Source: Ceratotherium simum simum
Taxonomy: Eukaryota > Chordata > Mammalia > Perissodactyla > Rhinocerotidae
Reading direction: 5' to 3'
Assembly (NCBI RefSeq): GCF_000283155.1
Contig: NW_004454265.1
Location: forward strand, 3,102,201-3,166,200
DNA: 64,000 nt
Shown: positions 33,476 to 45,639 of the stretch, in pieces
Position numbering within the stretch: position 1 is the stretch's first letter
Layout of the letters: every line of letters starts with the position of its first letter
The notes under the pieces: model-generated
The model's database searches: none
The model's input: the letters and a program-made list of their open reading frames with translations, nothing else
What the model was told of the DNA's origin: nothing
Made by a program: the position numbers and the translations under genes

Positions 33476-35847
33476 GTGCTATACTCCCTAAAACAAAGAA
33501 GTGGATGCAATTCTGTTAATACTACCTGTGACTTTTTCCTCCCAATCTTTCTGTAATATTCTTAATTGAACACACACTTTAAAAATATTTGCGTGGGAAA
33601 GATTTAAAGGCCTAAGGGGAAGGACGGAAAGGGTGAAAGAGAATGAAGGAATTAGAACCGCCCGTCTATGCCAAAGGAAACTGCCTACAGGCCACAAGGC
33701 GGAGGGTCCACCAGGCCTTCTGACATGACCAGCCGGGAAACCAGCGTGTGCTCTGAGTGGTGGTTGGGAGTAGGGGAAAGGGAAGGGCTATCCTGCCCTT
33801 TGACTGCGTCTCCCCCTGAAGTCGGGTAAGACTCAGTGAAGACCCAAGTGCACCCTGTGGAGTCACGTGGTGGCTTGTGGTGCAGCTGAGTCAAATGCTT
33901 GGTCCTCTCTGACTCACCTGGGTGCACCTCTATCAACACAATAGGTAGCAAGAATCCTGAGTTACTAGTCCCAGTGCATGGTCACTATTTTGTACCATAT
34001 AGAAAAATAGAATACTGGAGGTGGTTCTGTTTTCTCAATGAATTCAATAAAAATCATATTGCCCCAGGTCCACTCGGAACAGTTACACCAGTTGTATGTA
34101 CAACTATAGGCTAAATTACTCATTAAAGTCCGTTAGAACAGTATTGACTAAAATTGTGTAGTTTATCGCCAGTTATTGAAAAAGATGAGACAATTTGCTG
34201 TCAGTGCTTTAGGCTGCAGTTGAGGAACAAATCAGAATTATAGAAATTGTCCATATTTTTAAAAATACAATTAGGAAAAAAAAAGAACATTGACTCTCTT
34301 ACTGTGTCACCTAAATATAAAGCATGTTTCTTTTTTTGGCAGAAAAGCCAGCAATTCCTGTAATAAAAGTTACCTTGGAGGAGATTTAAGAATAAGCTTA
34401 GAAAAATGTGAATGAAAAAAATCATAAAGAATTACTTGGAGCTATAGTTGTTGATCATGAGGATTAGGTTTGACAGGAAAATATACCTTTGGGAGAGCCT
34501 ATTAATTCTTAAAAGCAAGTTTCGCTACACCCTGTACAATTGTTGCAGTGTGTCTGATGCTGAAAACCTATTTTTATTGAATTTGGGAAACAGAGGTTTC
34601 TAACGCCCTGAAATCTACCCTTCAGGAAATGTGACTACAAGATTCTGAACATGCAGACAAAAAAAAAAACCCCCAAAACATCAAAAATCTAAAAGTTCAT
34701 AAACATTGAGTAGATGAAGCATCTGGATTGCAGACATTACGCTTTTGATTTATCCGTATACTGAATTTCAAATAGAGACTCACTGAAACCAAGAAGAAAC
34801 TGGTATGGTTAATATTTTAAGTGCTAAGTAGTTCATATAACATATTTTGAAAAGATCATCTACTTTGTGAATAATTTGATTCTCTCCTTCTCTCCCGCCC
34901 CAATTGTCTTTCAAGCTTCAGTACAGATAGCCTCTTATTCCAAAATATAGGTTAGAATTGTCTCTAAATAAAAAATGTCTGGTTCCTGATGGACCCTGAT
35001 GCACTCTGAAACCGGGCTCTCTCTTCTCTCCTATTCAGTGATTGATCTCCTTTGAAGCATTTTTGGTAATCATTAGTCTCCACTCTCTATCTGATATGCT
35101 TGAATCCTGTTATTACAGAGACAAAACCAAAATAACCCAGTTCATAAAGGACCTCTAATGCCTCAGTGATTTGGTTTTAGAAATGTGATTTCAGCTTTGC
35201 CTTGTTTCTGACTATTTCATAGACTCTGTCAGACCATGGAGTCTTTTAGCAAACCTCAAGATTTCTGAAAGCAACAAAATTAGGGAAGAGGGACTATGTC
35301 TGCAAGGTGTGTTCCTGGTGGTCTTTGATCAGTGGGCTTTCACAATCCCAAAAATGATATGCCAAAACCTGCTGCAACTGAAGAAGCAATTTTAAGGCCC
35401 TGATTCAATAGAATATCTTTAAAAATTAATTATATTGGTATTGTAAAATTGCAAAATTAAGTTTTGCATTTCAGAGAGCTTAATCTCCAAAACTCATTAT
35501 TTCAAAATCTTTCTAAACTGTGTCCAGATTCAGTGTGTTAACAGAATAGAATAAAGATGTCCAGATACAGAGAAAGAAAGTATAGATGGAGTCCCAGACT
35601 CGTGCCCACAGGAGCCAGGCAGGTAACGTGAAAGAGTGAATCCAGACAGATGTTAGATAAGGCAGAGGGAGAAGCTCTAAGACACTGGAAGAACTGGAGA
35701 ATTCATGCCCCACCTAACGGCCAAAAGAAACCCATCCACTGCCAAATCCGGCTCATGAAGGACACCAGTCAGAGACCTCCATGGCAGATAATTAAATCTA
35801 ATGTGTCCTATACCTATCCTGGGATGTCTTTTGACTGTTACTTTTAA
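33476..35847. other. Unassigned non-coding sequence
   Basis: About 2.4 kb with no repeat family that I can name, no domain-bearing frame and no RNA gene. It is AT-rich at 34200-34440 and contains a short A-run and C-run at 34660-34676. Confidence 0.5.
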
Positions 35848-36604
35848 AATTAAACCTTGACCACAATGAGATACCATTTCATACTCACTAGGATGGCTAT
35901 AATAATAATAAAAAGGACGATAACAAGTGCTGATGAGAAGGCAGAAAAATTGGAACCCTCATATATTGCTGGTGGGAATAGAAAATAATGCAGCTGCTTT
36001 GGAAAACAGTTTGGCAGTGTCTTGAAAAGTTAAACTTAGAGCAACCATATGCCCCAATAATTTCAATCCTAAGTATATACTCAACAGAATAGAAAGCATA
36101 CATCCACGCAAAATCTTGTACACTAATGTTCATGATGGCGTCATTCATAGATAAAATGCCGAAACAACCCAAATGTCCATCAACTGATAAATGGACAAAC
36201 AAAATGTGGTATATCATATAATGAAATATTATTCAGTCATAAAACAGGAATGAAGTACTGCTATGACATGGACAAACCTTGAAAACATTTTGCTAAGTGA
36301 AAGGAACTAGACACAGAAAGCCACATATTGTATGATTCCATTTATATGAAATGTCAGGAATAGGTAAACCCATAGAGATAGAAAGTAGACTAGCGGTTGT
36401 CAGGAGCTGGAGAAAGAGAGAAATGGGAGATGATTGTAGCGGGTACAGGGTTTTTTGGGGGAGTGAAGAAAATGTTCTAGAATTAGATAGCGGCAATGGT
36501 TGCACAACTCTGTGACCGTACTAAACTCTGCTGAATTGTATACTTTAAAAGAGTGAATTTTATAGTATTTAAATCGCATCTCAATAAAAATAACTAAGCC
36601 TTGA
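35848..36604 (+). mobile_element. L1M LINE 3' end with target-site duplication
   Basis: The element body is about 35861-36591. In order: CACAATGAGATACCATTTCA, ATTGCTGGTGGGAATAGAAA, CAACCCAAATGTCCATCAAC, GTATGATTCCATTTATATGA and GGCAATGGTTGCACAACTCT, ending in CTCAATAAAAAT. AATTAAACCTTGA (35848-35860) and AACTAAGCCTTGA (36592-36604) form a decayed 13-bp duplication. Frames are broken by stops; the copy is 5' truncated. Confidence 0.9.
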
Positions 36605-37599
36605 TATAAGCTTATTTACTTACTGGTTTTACTTTCTCTTAAAAGCTTCATGCTGACAAATATAGAACATTATCCTCCTCGAACCCACTAGACATTTTTG
36701 AGTTTCTTGTTATTAATTTTTTCATACACGTGGTCTCACTTCTGCATCTCTTTTTGGCTACTTCAAAAATGTTGTTCCGTTATCTGGGAGTCACTCCAGT
36801 TGGAGGTAATTAAGAAAAGAAGAATTTGAGAGCTGGGAATAGAAACAGGAAGTAAGGCAAAAGTTATGGCAGGAGTTGCAACTTTTATAGTGAGGTCTTT
36901 GGAGAAATAAAGGAAGCTGTGGGCAAGCAAACCAGGCAGGGATCCACACTTCTGCATCTGTAGGAAGGCAGATGTTGAGCTGTGTAAGCCGGAGACCCAG
37001 GGGCTGTGCTCCAAGCTGCCACTGGGGGCCTGTGTAGGACCTAAGAAGCCACTGGAAGTTGACAGCTCAGACTTGGAAAAACTCAAAGCATGTTGGGTTG
37101 AAGGGCTGGTCAGAGAAGAAAAACTCTGCCTCTCAGTGGGCAGCCCGTCTGTGACAATTCAAAATGACTTCACAGGCATTTTAATGAGACTTCAAGGGAG
37201 AATCCAAGATGTTTCAAGGCAGTCAAGGGCTGGTCAGTCACCACTGGCCATGTTGTACTCACTAGCATTAGTTTACGACATATAACATGCCATTGATATG
37301 ATCTTGAAGTCATGGTAGCTTGAGTTTATTGTCCTCAATATTTATAATGCATTTAATCTCCATTCCCCAGCCCTATTTTTTCTAGAAGGTTTTAAATTCC
37401 TCACTGAAGATTTCCTTATGGGGGGCATTTCTTTGTGGTTGGGGAGTACCTGCTGGCTTTGGTTGACAGGGGTTCTAAATAGCTGGGTACAGCAAGATTC
37501 TACAAGAGCAGCTTCAGTGGTTTTAATGTTAAGCCATCACTATGCACTATGATGCGTAGACCACACCACCAAAAACAAAACAAAGCAAAACAAAAACTG
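36605..37599. other. Unassigned non-coding sequence
   Basis: No family recognised; an A-rich CAAAACAAAACAAAGCAAAA run lies at about 37570-37597. Confidence 0.45.
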
Positions 37600-37960
37600 G
37601 ATCTATTTATGAAAAAAATATGGACATTTCCTAAAGTCCCAACATAAAGTATTACCATACACTATGGTAAATATATATGTAGCAATTTTTAAAATGATGT
37701 TTACAAAAGTTTTAAATGTATGAGGAAATTCATGCTTATTAATATAATGTTAAGCAAGAAAAACAGATTGTCAAATTTTATATATATGCTGCCATCAGAA
37801 AAAGTTGAGAATAGAGACTAAATTTAATGTTAAAGTTTTAATAGTGATTATCTCTAGAGAGTGAGATTACTAATGATTATTATGTTCCCTTTCATATTTT
37901 TCTGAATTTTCCAAATTTCTCATGTATTACTTTTTTAACTCAGAAAAAAAACCCAAATAT
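37600..37960 (+). repeat. L1ME-like LINE 3' end
   Basis: AATAGTGATTATCTCTAGAG, GTGAGATTACTAATGATTAT, TTTTCTGAATTTTCCAAATT and TCATGTATTACTTTTTTAAC match the 3' UTR of old L1ME-type elements. Confidence 0.6.
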
Positions 37961-38339
37961 TTGATAAAATAAAATTTGAAAAATCTTAAACCTGGATCTG
38001 GAAATGCGGAACTTCCCAGGTGCCATCGGCACAGCTGTGGAGCACACACAACAAGGCTAAGACAGCAGGATTCTCCCTATTCAGGAAATGGAATAGCCCT
38101 TATGTCATAAATTCTGCAATAGTCCAAGAAGTCTGTCCATTTTTTCCCCACATATGGTCAGATAGAGTCTGTATATGGTTAGACAAGTTGCCTAGCTTTT
38201 AAATAATCAAGTCATTTATTTTTCATAATAGTAGGTAAGGTTGCCTAGTTAAAAAAATTTTTTTTTATTCGATTACATTTTACACTGAATATTTAGACAC
38301 ATGAGCTGTATCTTAAAAGAAGGATTTCCCTGGATGTCA

Positions 38340-38425
38340 GATCAACCCTGTACCTGCATTTTACAGATGACAAAACTGAGGCCCAAGGAGGTTGGTCGGC
38401 TGGCTCGAGGGCGGCAGTTTGATCA
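38340..38425 (-). repeat. MIR SINE fragment, antisense
   Basis: GCATTTTACAGATGACAAAA followed by CTGAGGCCCAAGGAGGTT matches the antisense MIR core. Confidence 0.55.
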
Positions 38426-38744
38426 TTGGGAGGAGGAAGGCTAGACTCAGCAGTCATGATTTGGGGGCTGACAGGACCTACAGAGCAAAAGATGAAGAAA
38501 AAACAATTCATGTAATTTAAAAGTTAGCTTCTCTATTCACTGCAGATTGCTTGAGGCAACTTGCTGTTTTCTGGTAATTCAAACAAATGCCTACAAAAAA
38601 GGCATGTATTTTTGGTCAGAATAAAAGCTAGGCAGGAAAAGACTAAGCAACTATGAGGACATGTGTGGAGATGAGAAAAGTGCTCACAAGCATCTAAGAT
38701 TCAGATGCAAAGAGCTCCCATGGATTGGGTTTCATGGTCCATGT

Positions 38745-38985
38745 GGACTCAAGTTCACTGAGACTCTGTCATGTGCCAGACTCTCTGCAAGGCACTTTTC
38801 TCCACACCATGTCCTGGAACCTCACAACCACGCTGTACAGAAGATGTTATTTCCATCCATGTTTTGGAATTGGGGAAACTTATTAGGATCAGAGAGGTTA
38901 TGAGAATTTCTTAAGATCACCTAGCTAATAACTAGCCAACCCAGAATTCCCGTGTAGACCACATGACTCTGAAGCCCACCACCAT
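38745..38985 (-). repeat. MIR SINE, antisense
   Basis: CATGTGCCAGACTCTCTGCA, CCTCACAACCACGCTGTACA, GATCACCTAGCTAATAACTA and ACATGACTCTGAAGCCCACC are in antisense MIR order. Confidence 0.75.
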
Positions 38986-39629
38986 CCTGAACACAGAGAA
39001 TAGGCTCCGTTGGCTAAGCTCATGGCCTCTGATCAGCAGCACCCTTGAATATGGCACAGTCAGCCACCTGCCCCACTTGTAGCTAGCTGCTTACGTGGAT
39101 TGTGGTCAAAATTCATTTTTCTTTGAGATTAGAAATAAAGAATGCTCCATCCTGAAAGATGGAAGATATCTCCTGTTTGGTATGGTGTATGTGTCTGTAT
39201 GTATAATGATCTCTTGCTTCACTTTTCTCACAAATTTCTAGAAACTGTTCCTCCCTCAGAAGATGCCATCACTAGTATTCGGTCCTAAGAGTTTACTCAG
39301 TAATTGTTCCATGGGTTTCCTCAGTGCCAAAACAAAGTGAAACAAATATAATTTTCTTACTGTTTCTAGGCTGACTTAATTGAAATCATGGCTTGTTGAG
39401 GAGAGTAAAATGGGTGATGGTTTGGGAGAACTCACTCTTGTTTCTGTATAAAATGCCATCTACCCCTCCTTTCAGGAAAAAGTACACGACAGTCTCGCTC
39501 ACTCAACAAGAACTGCTCCAGCGTGGCCCTCTTCCTCTTTCCCATCTTCCTCTTGGGCTAAACTGAGCTGGTTCATTGTGTGAGATCGGCTCACGATGAC
39601 CTGGGCAAATGAAGTTCACCTTGACTTAT
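38986..39629. other. Unassigned non-coding sequence
   Basis: No gene or family recognised. Confidence 0.5.
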
Positions 39630-39795
39630 ATTACGACCAGCAGCAGCAGCATCTGGGATCTTATTAGAAATGCAAATTCTCAGACTTCACGCCAGACCTA
39701 CTGCATCAGCAATTCTGGGGCTGGGAACCCAGAAAACTGTGTTTTTAAAAGCCCTGCAGATGATTCTTATGTACTCTAAGTGTGAAAGCCACCTG
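39630..39795 (-). mobile_element. MER5-type hAT-Charlie element, antisense
   Basis: CAGCAGCATCTGGGATCTTA, TTAGAAATGCAAATTCTCAG, GCCAGACCTACTGCATCAGC and GCCCTGCAGATGATTCTTAT match antisense MER5A; the outermost termini are missing or decayed. Confidence 0.8.
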
Positions 39796-39904
39796 CATAT
39801 AAATTATTTCCTTTGTTAAAAGGTTTTAGGAGATACAGACTGGGGCTCTAGAAAGATCACTAAGAGTGAATCTAGTAATCTAGTTCTTGCATATTCAATA
39901 ACTA

Positions 39905-40098
39905 AGGTTAGCAGATAAAATACAAGATGCCCAGTTACATTTGAATTTCAGATAAACAACAAATTTTTTTAGTATAAGTGTGTCCCATACAATATTTGGG
40001 ACACACTTATACTAAAAAAAAAAAAAAATCGGTTTCTCTGAAATTTGGCTTTAACTAGGAGTTCTGTATTTTTATTCTCTGAATTTGGCAACCCTATC
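39905..40098. mobile_element. Palindromic MITE-like DNA element with a perfect 24-bp-arm core
   Basis: The outer arms are imperfect inverted copies: GGTTAGCAGATAAAATACAA at the left against the complement of TCTGAATTTGGCAACCCTAT at the right, and TTGAATTTCAGATAAACAAC against the complement of TTTCTCTGAAATTTGGCTTT. The core is an exact inverted repeat: 39964-39987 pairs with 39997-40020 across a 9-base spacer. The shape is that of a self-complementary non-autonomous DNA transposon. I recall similar copies in other mammals but cannot name the family. Confidence 0.75.
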
Positions 40099-40564
40099 AC
40101 CAACTCATTCCTTTACAAGTGGGCTCTGAGAGGCAGAAGCAGCTGCAGTTGGTGGGACCGGTGGCCTCTCTCTCGATTTGATCTTGCAGCAGGTACAGCT
40201 GGGAAGAAAGCACCGTGTGACCCATGCCTGTGCCTTTATAAGCACTTGGCTGCAGGCTGTGATGTGAGAAAATAGTAGTTACTACACTTAACATGACTTG
40301 TTTATTTTGTATCACAGAAAAGATACCTTTTCTCCCTTTTAACCTAATAGCATATTAGGAAAGCACAAGGTGTCCTCCCCATTAGTCCCTCCAGGGAATT
40401 TCAGAAAATCAGGCAGAGTGAGACAAAATAAGATGGAGGTTGGGGAGGATGATTTGTACAAGAGCGGAGTAGTGGCCAGCACACCTTGAAGGAGCCAAGG
40501 CTAATTATTTGGCCAAGTTGTCTGTGTGTGCTCACAGGCACGTGCTTACATGGGCAGGTGGGAT

Positions 40565-40690
40565 TCATAAAAGCTTAGAAAACTAATACTTATTGGGTTC
40601 CTACTCACGTCAGGCATTGTGCATGAGTCTTTACATGAATTACCTTTCATCTTAACGTTATTCCAAGAACTTTGAGAAAGGAAGGTTGGA
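40565..40690 (-). repeat. MIR SINE fragment, antisense
   Basis: ACTAATACTTATTGGGTTCC, CGTCAGGCATTGTGCATGAG and TTACATGAATTACCTTTCAT match the antisense 3' half of MIR. Confidence 0.6.
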
Positions 40691-42064
40691 GACAAGTGAG
40701 GTCAGCACTGGTGTTGGTGTTACCCCTTCCGATGCTACTGGTGCTTCCTCATGAAGCCATCTCCTCTGTCTTGCCCGCTTAGGTAAAAGAATGCACCTAC
40801 CTGTATTTACTGCCCATGCCCTTCCTTCAAGAAGGAGACATGACTACCTTTCCAAAACAGAAAAAATCCATCCTAAACTGTAAGGAGTTTGGAATTGAAT
40901 TTTGCAGTTGCCCTGGGCGGGAATCTTCAAACAACAAGTTACTGAAGCCTGGAATGAGTCCACGAGATGCAGTAGGTGAGAGAGACTCAGCCGAATGTGG
41001 CTCATGAATTTAATCATCCTGTTGAGCACCCCAACCTACAGGTACTAATTATAAAGCACTGTGAAAATTATGGCAAACATATTTCTTGTTAGGTAGTTTA
41101 ATGAATACATATTTCTTAGCCAGTAATAGAAATAGTTGACATTTTGAGTTTGTTTTTCAAGTGTATGTATACTTTTGCTGCTAAGGATTAAGGAGATAGA
41201 CATAAACAGCCAAATATCAGCACCCCATTCCCTATCTCTGAAATTCGAGAGAATTTGAGATGGGATCATGCATGGGTTGACACGGAGACCAAATGGCCTC
41301 TTCTACCCTCAGCCCCCACCTCAGGGCAGGCGTAAGTGACGGTGGAAAAGGGCCTGCAGTCACATTTCTGGCAGTGCCCAACAGTGAGTAGGACATTTGT
41401 ATTGAATGACAAATGAGCAAACGGCCAGGCAGTGGCATCAGGGGCAATGGGCAGACAGAAGGGGAGAAAGAGGAAGGGGCCTTGGCCGTCTGGATTGGTT
41501 TGTGCGGATTTAAGGAAGGACAGGTCAGGACTCCCACAGCATTTGTCACTTGCCATAAAACTTCACCAATATATTTTATCTGTCTTCAAAGCAGCCTCCC
41601 ACCAATTAGTTTAGCTGCAATTTGGGTGTCGCTGACATAGCTCCAACAGTTTTTCACTAGCCATTAAGCAGGCAGCTGTTCTGGGGGATTTTTTCCTAAA
41701 CTAATCCAAATTTAGGAACCACTTTTATGGGCACTCAAATTGCTCTTGTTCTTTCCCCTTCCCTAGCAAAGATGCTGTTTTTGTGATTTCTAACTGAAAG
41801 ACAAAGGAGTGCTTGACATAACGACTTCACTTTCTCAACTGCGTCTAGATGCAATTCAGTTTAATCTGCAGAAAGCAGTGGGAGAAGTGAGAACAATCCA
41901 AAGCTTACAAAATATAAATTATTTTTTAACTTCTTGCATTCTACTTCTACTAAATAGAAACGCACTGGTATTCAGAATTCATTGGAAATAAAATTTGTGA
42001 TAAAACTGATAATGGTTTTCAAATATATTCTGCATCAATAACAGTCCTGACGTATTGTATATGC
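40691..42064. other. Unassigned non-coding sequence
   Basis: Several overlapping 60-105-codon frames at 41232-41640 lie in mildly GC-rich DNA on both strands; none is recognisable. Confidence 0.45.
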
Positions 42065-42165
42065 ATGGCTGTATGTGGATTTGTATATGTAAATAAAGGC
42101 AAGTAAATATCTGTACAAACATGTATATATACATACGTAGATATACACATACATATATGTGTTTG
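42065..42165. repeat. TA/CA-rich low-complexity block
   Basis: Imperfect alternation of TATATA, TACATA and TGTATA units over about 100 bases. Confidence 0.6.
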
Positions 42166-42639
42166 TAATGTGCTGGCACATTGTAGCTGCTCACTAACTG
42201 GGAACCATTACTATTACTGAATACAGCAAGACCCCATCGTGATGTGGTCAGCGGAGTCAAAAACTCCAAATGTGGGGTCACTTCGTTGTGCAGTGAATTG
42301 AAAAACACAGTATTTTTGGCTGGTCTGTAATGTCCCCAAAGGCCCACAAAATAAAATAAAAAGAGTGAAGCTTCTATTGTACCTACAGACCACACTGTGA
42401 ACTAAAACAATTCCAAAGTACCACTTTCTCTTGCATTTAAAAATGGGGGTAGGGAAGGGACTAGAGCTGATCACTAATCACATTCCATATGAGTGGGTGT
42501 AAGCACTGGGTTTATATTGTGTTCTGAGTAGTTAAAAATTATGATGCATGCATGGTATATGTTAGCTGATAAGCCAGATCATTCAACTAACTAGTTACCT
42601 TATTTCTCAAACATTTAATACAAATGAAAAACTTGCTAT
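42166..42639. other. Unassigned non-coding sequence
   Basis: No gene or repeat recognised. Confidence 0.45.
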
Positions 42640-42885
42640 GATTTTATTAACTATAGCTAATAACATTGTATTGCACATTTGAAAGTTGCTTAAGAGGGTA
42701 AATCTTAAAAGTCCTCATCAAAAGATTAAAAAAAAAATTTTGTAGCTATGTATGGTGACTGATGTTAACTAGACTTATTGTGATGATCATTTCACAATGT
42801 ATACAAATATTGCATCATTGTTTTGTATACCTGAAACTAATATAATATTATATGTCAATTATACCTCAATTTTAAAAAAGTATAT
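42640..42885 (+). repeat. L1MA-type LINE 3' UTR
   Basis: CATTTGAAAGTTGCTTAAGA, GGTAAATCTTAAAAGTCCTC, GTATGGTGACTGATGTTAAC, TAGACTTATTGTGATGATCA and CCTGAAACTAATATAATATT form the terminal L1 3' UTR. The piece is 5' truncated and ends in an A-rich tail. Confidence 0.88.
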
Positions 42886-43219
42886 TCTAATTTTTACCCT
42901 TAGGCTATGTCAATATGGCATCATTAAAACGGACTGAGAAGTGAAAATTCACTTCAAGAGGCAATCAGTGTAGTTAGACCCACTGTGCACAGCATGGGTA
43001 ATGAAGACCAGAGGCCACGAATTTCTCGTGGTAGCTGGGGTCCTCCAGATGCAGACGAAAGCCTCCCTGGCATAAATGGCAGTGGGCAACTGGTGCCAAG
43101 ATGTTTTTCTAACTCAGAATCAGAATTGAGTGGTATGTCATAGTGTGGTATGAAGGCACCTCATCTATATTTTGTTGATACAACCCAAAGAAAAGTTTCT
43201 GTTTTCTTAAATTTAGGCA
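42886..43219. other. Unassigned non-coding sequence
   Basis: No gene or repeat recognised. Confidence 0.45.
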
Positions 43220-43480
43220 TTTATCTTCTTCGAAAAATCAGATGAGAGGCTCTATTTAAATATCGCTCAATATTGCAGCATCTGTGGGGAAAAAACCCCG
43301 CATAAACAGTTGCCTAGGCTGATTAAAATCACATATTATACACATTAAAACTATCGACCATTCAGGGGAACAATTACAAAGCTCGACAATGCATTGGACA
43401 GAATTCCATCAGTGTTTTCTGCCTGAGCCAAAAAGGAAAATGACTCTGATTCTTGCAGCTCATTAATTTCCAAGCTGGGT
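43220..43480. promoter_or_regulatory. Candidate conserved non-coding element
   Basis: Unique, repeat-free sequence with TATTTAAATATCGCTCAATA, TGATTAAAATCACATATTAT and CATTAATTT (43461-43469). The composition and lack of any repeat signature resemble conserved enhancers. Function is inferred from appearance only. Confidence 0.28.
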
Positions 43481-43807
43481 TATTAAGGATGACAACATTG
43501 AGTTTCTCAGTGTGTTGAGTTCTCCTCTCCCTTTTGGTTTCTAAAGAGTAAATGGACATTTTACATCCAGGACATGGGTAGTAATTTCACAGCTCTGTCT
43601 TTAATACCTTATATATTTGACCTTGAGGAAGAAGCCCCAGCCTTCCCTCTCAGCCAAAGAGAAGCAGAGTTCTCAAAATCAACCTTTGGTTCCTAGGGAA
43701 TTTCAGGAAATCCTTTCTCCCCTGCTCCCTCAGACTTCTTGGGTAACCAGCCTTTCTCCTCACTGTCTCAGAATGGCGTGACAGTGTCTGAGAGGCATGG
43801 AGGTGAC

Positions 43808-43975
43808 AAGACAGGCTGAGGAGTCAGCCCGCCTGGGCTCAGAGCCCCAGTCACTCACTTCTCTGGGTGACTTGGAATAATTGCTTCATCTCTAGGGCCA
43901 GGTTCCTCATCTATAAAATAAGAATAACACACCTAGTACCAGCAACCTAGTAAGCATTTAATAATTATTAGTGGA
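43808..43975 (+). repeat. MIR SINE (first of three)
   Basis: GAGTCAGCCCGCCTGGGCTC, TCTCTGGGTGACTTGGAATA, GGTTCCTCATCTATAAAATA and AACCTAGTAAGCATTTAATA follow MIR. Confidence 0.8.
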
Positions 43976-44009
43976 AGGAAAACATTCCAGAAATCTCTGA
44001 AGGGCTACA

Positions 44010-44175
44010 TTTTAGGGGAGTAGAAAGAGTGGTGCTTTGAGAACCTCAAGTGATTGGTGGTGAGATTTCGGGCCAGTAACTAAACCTCTTTGAGCACTTA
44101 CTTTCTTCTAGGTAAAATGGGAAGTGTAATTACCTGATGGGCTTGTTAAGCGGGGAGAATAAAGTAATATACTTA
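44010..44175 (+). repeat. MIR SINE (second of three)
   Basis: GCCAGTAACTAAACCTCTTT, GAGCACTTACTTTCTTCTAG and GGTAAAATGGGAAGTGTAAT follow the MIR core. Confidence 0.65.
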
Positions 44176-44189
44176 TGGGAGAGCTTGCT

Positions 44190-44400
44190 GAAAGAGCACG
44201 GGCTTTAGCATCAATGGAGGGTTTGGATCCCAGCTCTGCCAGTTGCCAGCTCTGTGATCTTGAGCAAGTTACTCTCTTTCTCTCTCCTTATTTGTAAAAC
44301 AGGCACCATAACATCTCCCTCGCAGCATTGCCATGTGAATTCAGAGTTAATTTCTATAAAGTTCCTAATGTATACTAGGGACTTGATAAATGACAGATGC
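44190..44400 (+). repeat. MIR SINE (third of three)
   Basis: GAGCACGGGCTTTAGCATCA, TTTGGATCCCAGCTCTGCCA, TCTGTGATCTTGAGCAAGTT and GTATACTAGGGACTTGATAA form a nearly full-length MIR. Confidence 0.88.
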
Positions 44401-44601
44401 GTTATTTTGTAAAATATTTTGTAATCTCTGTAGCACTATGCAGATATGAGCTGCCAATCTCATCATCACTATTTTTGCTCTTCTGGAAGATGAGTCAGTA
44501 AGCTCTCACCTCCAACCCCCATCTGTAGCCTGCAGAAGCCTTTAACAGTTACCACTTCCGAGGAATGCCAGATGTATGCCATGAACTTTAGAACTTAAAA
44601 G

Positions 44602-44855
44602 TCTCATTACTTTCTTTTTTGGTGAGGAAGATAGGCCCTGAGCTAACATCTATTGCCAATCTTCCTCTTTTTGCCTGAGGAAGATTTGTCCTGAGCTAAC
44701 ATCTGTGCCAATCTTTCCTCTATTTTGTATGTGGGACTCCACCAGAGCATGGCCTGATGAGCGGTACATTGGTCCACACCTGGGATGCAAACCCTCGAAC
44801 CCTGGGCGCACGAACTTAACCACTACGCCACCAGGCCGGCCCCTCTCATTACTTT
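44602..44855 (-). mobile_element. ERE SINE with target-site duplication
   Basis: The element body is 44614-44843. On the minus strand the head begins GGGGCCGGCCTGGTGGCGTA and is followed by GGGTTCGAGGGTTTGCATCC-like B-box text, a diverged middle and two GATGTTAGCTCAGG tail modules. TCTCATTACTTT flanks it exactly (44602-44613 and 44844-44855). The body is more diverged than the ERE at 27292-27507. Confidence 0.95.
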
Positions 44856-44949
44856 TGAAGTCTCAGAAACACAATGCCAAAAGACGACCTCAGGAAAGTG
44901 GCTGTGTCAATGATCTGCTTTCTGCAGCAAGCATCAGAAATCCAGGCTG

Positions 44950-45130
44950 AACACGTGAGGATTTATTTATCTTACACAGGAGGAGATGCGGGAAGGCAAT
45001 CCAGAGCTGGTCCAGCCGCCCCATACACGGTCGCAGGCCCAGGCTCCTTCTGTCTACCTGCTGTTGCGTCCTCCTCAGGGCACAGCTTGTGTTGTCAAGG
45101 CTGAGGTGCAAGGAAGAAGGTGGGCAGGGC
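44950..45130. repeat. Old unclassified interspersed repeat fragment
   Basis: TTTATTTATCTTACACAGGA, GGCAATCCAGAGCTGGTCCA and CCAGGCTCCTTCTGTCTACC resemble the same mammal-wide repeat type suspected at 4625-4990. Confidence 0.45.
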
Positions 45131-45429
45131 AGCAGCTTCTGCTTGTGTCTCACAGGCCAGAGCCAGGTCTCAGAGCCATGTTAGCTGCAGAGAGTCTGGA
45201 GGGAAGGTTCAATTGGACAATTTCTTGCCCCGACTGACATTGGGACTGTAGGAGGAAGAAGGGGAGGGCAGGTACTGTTTGGCAGCTAGCACCGTCTGCC
45301 ACAGCGGTCTGGACTCCCTAAGGGTGTGCTGGTGAGAACGAGTTGGTGGCCCTCCCGCAGAGCAGCTGTCTGCTCAGCTTGCTTCAGAAGATGGCTTTGC
45401 ACTGAAAATTCTGGTATTTCTAAGATTCA
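45131..45429. other. Unassigned GC-richer sequence
   Basis: May contain further decayed repeat; nothing supportable. Confidence 0.4.
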
Positions 45430-45535
45430 GACTGTCTTCCTTTTTTCGTGTGTGGTAAGAACAGACAACATGAGATTTATCCTCTTAAATTTTTAAGTGT
45501 AGAGTGCAGTATTGTTATGTGTGGGGTAAGGTACT
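45430..45535 (-). repeat. L1M LINE fragment, antisense
   Basis: AACATGAGATTTATCCTCTT and TTAAGTGTAGAGTGCAGTAT resemble the antisense L1MB/L1MC 3' UTR. Confidence 0.5.
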
Positions 45536-45639
45536 GTTTGCTTTTCTTGCTTTACTTCACAGGAAATGGGAATGTGAGCCTGCAGTTGAGAGAAGCAGTT
45601 CCTATCTATGGTGATTGGTTTGATTTTGTTTAATCATTT

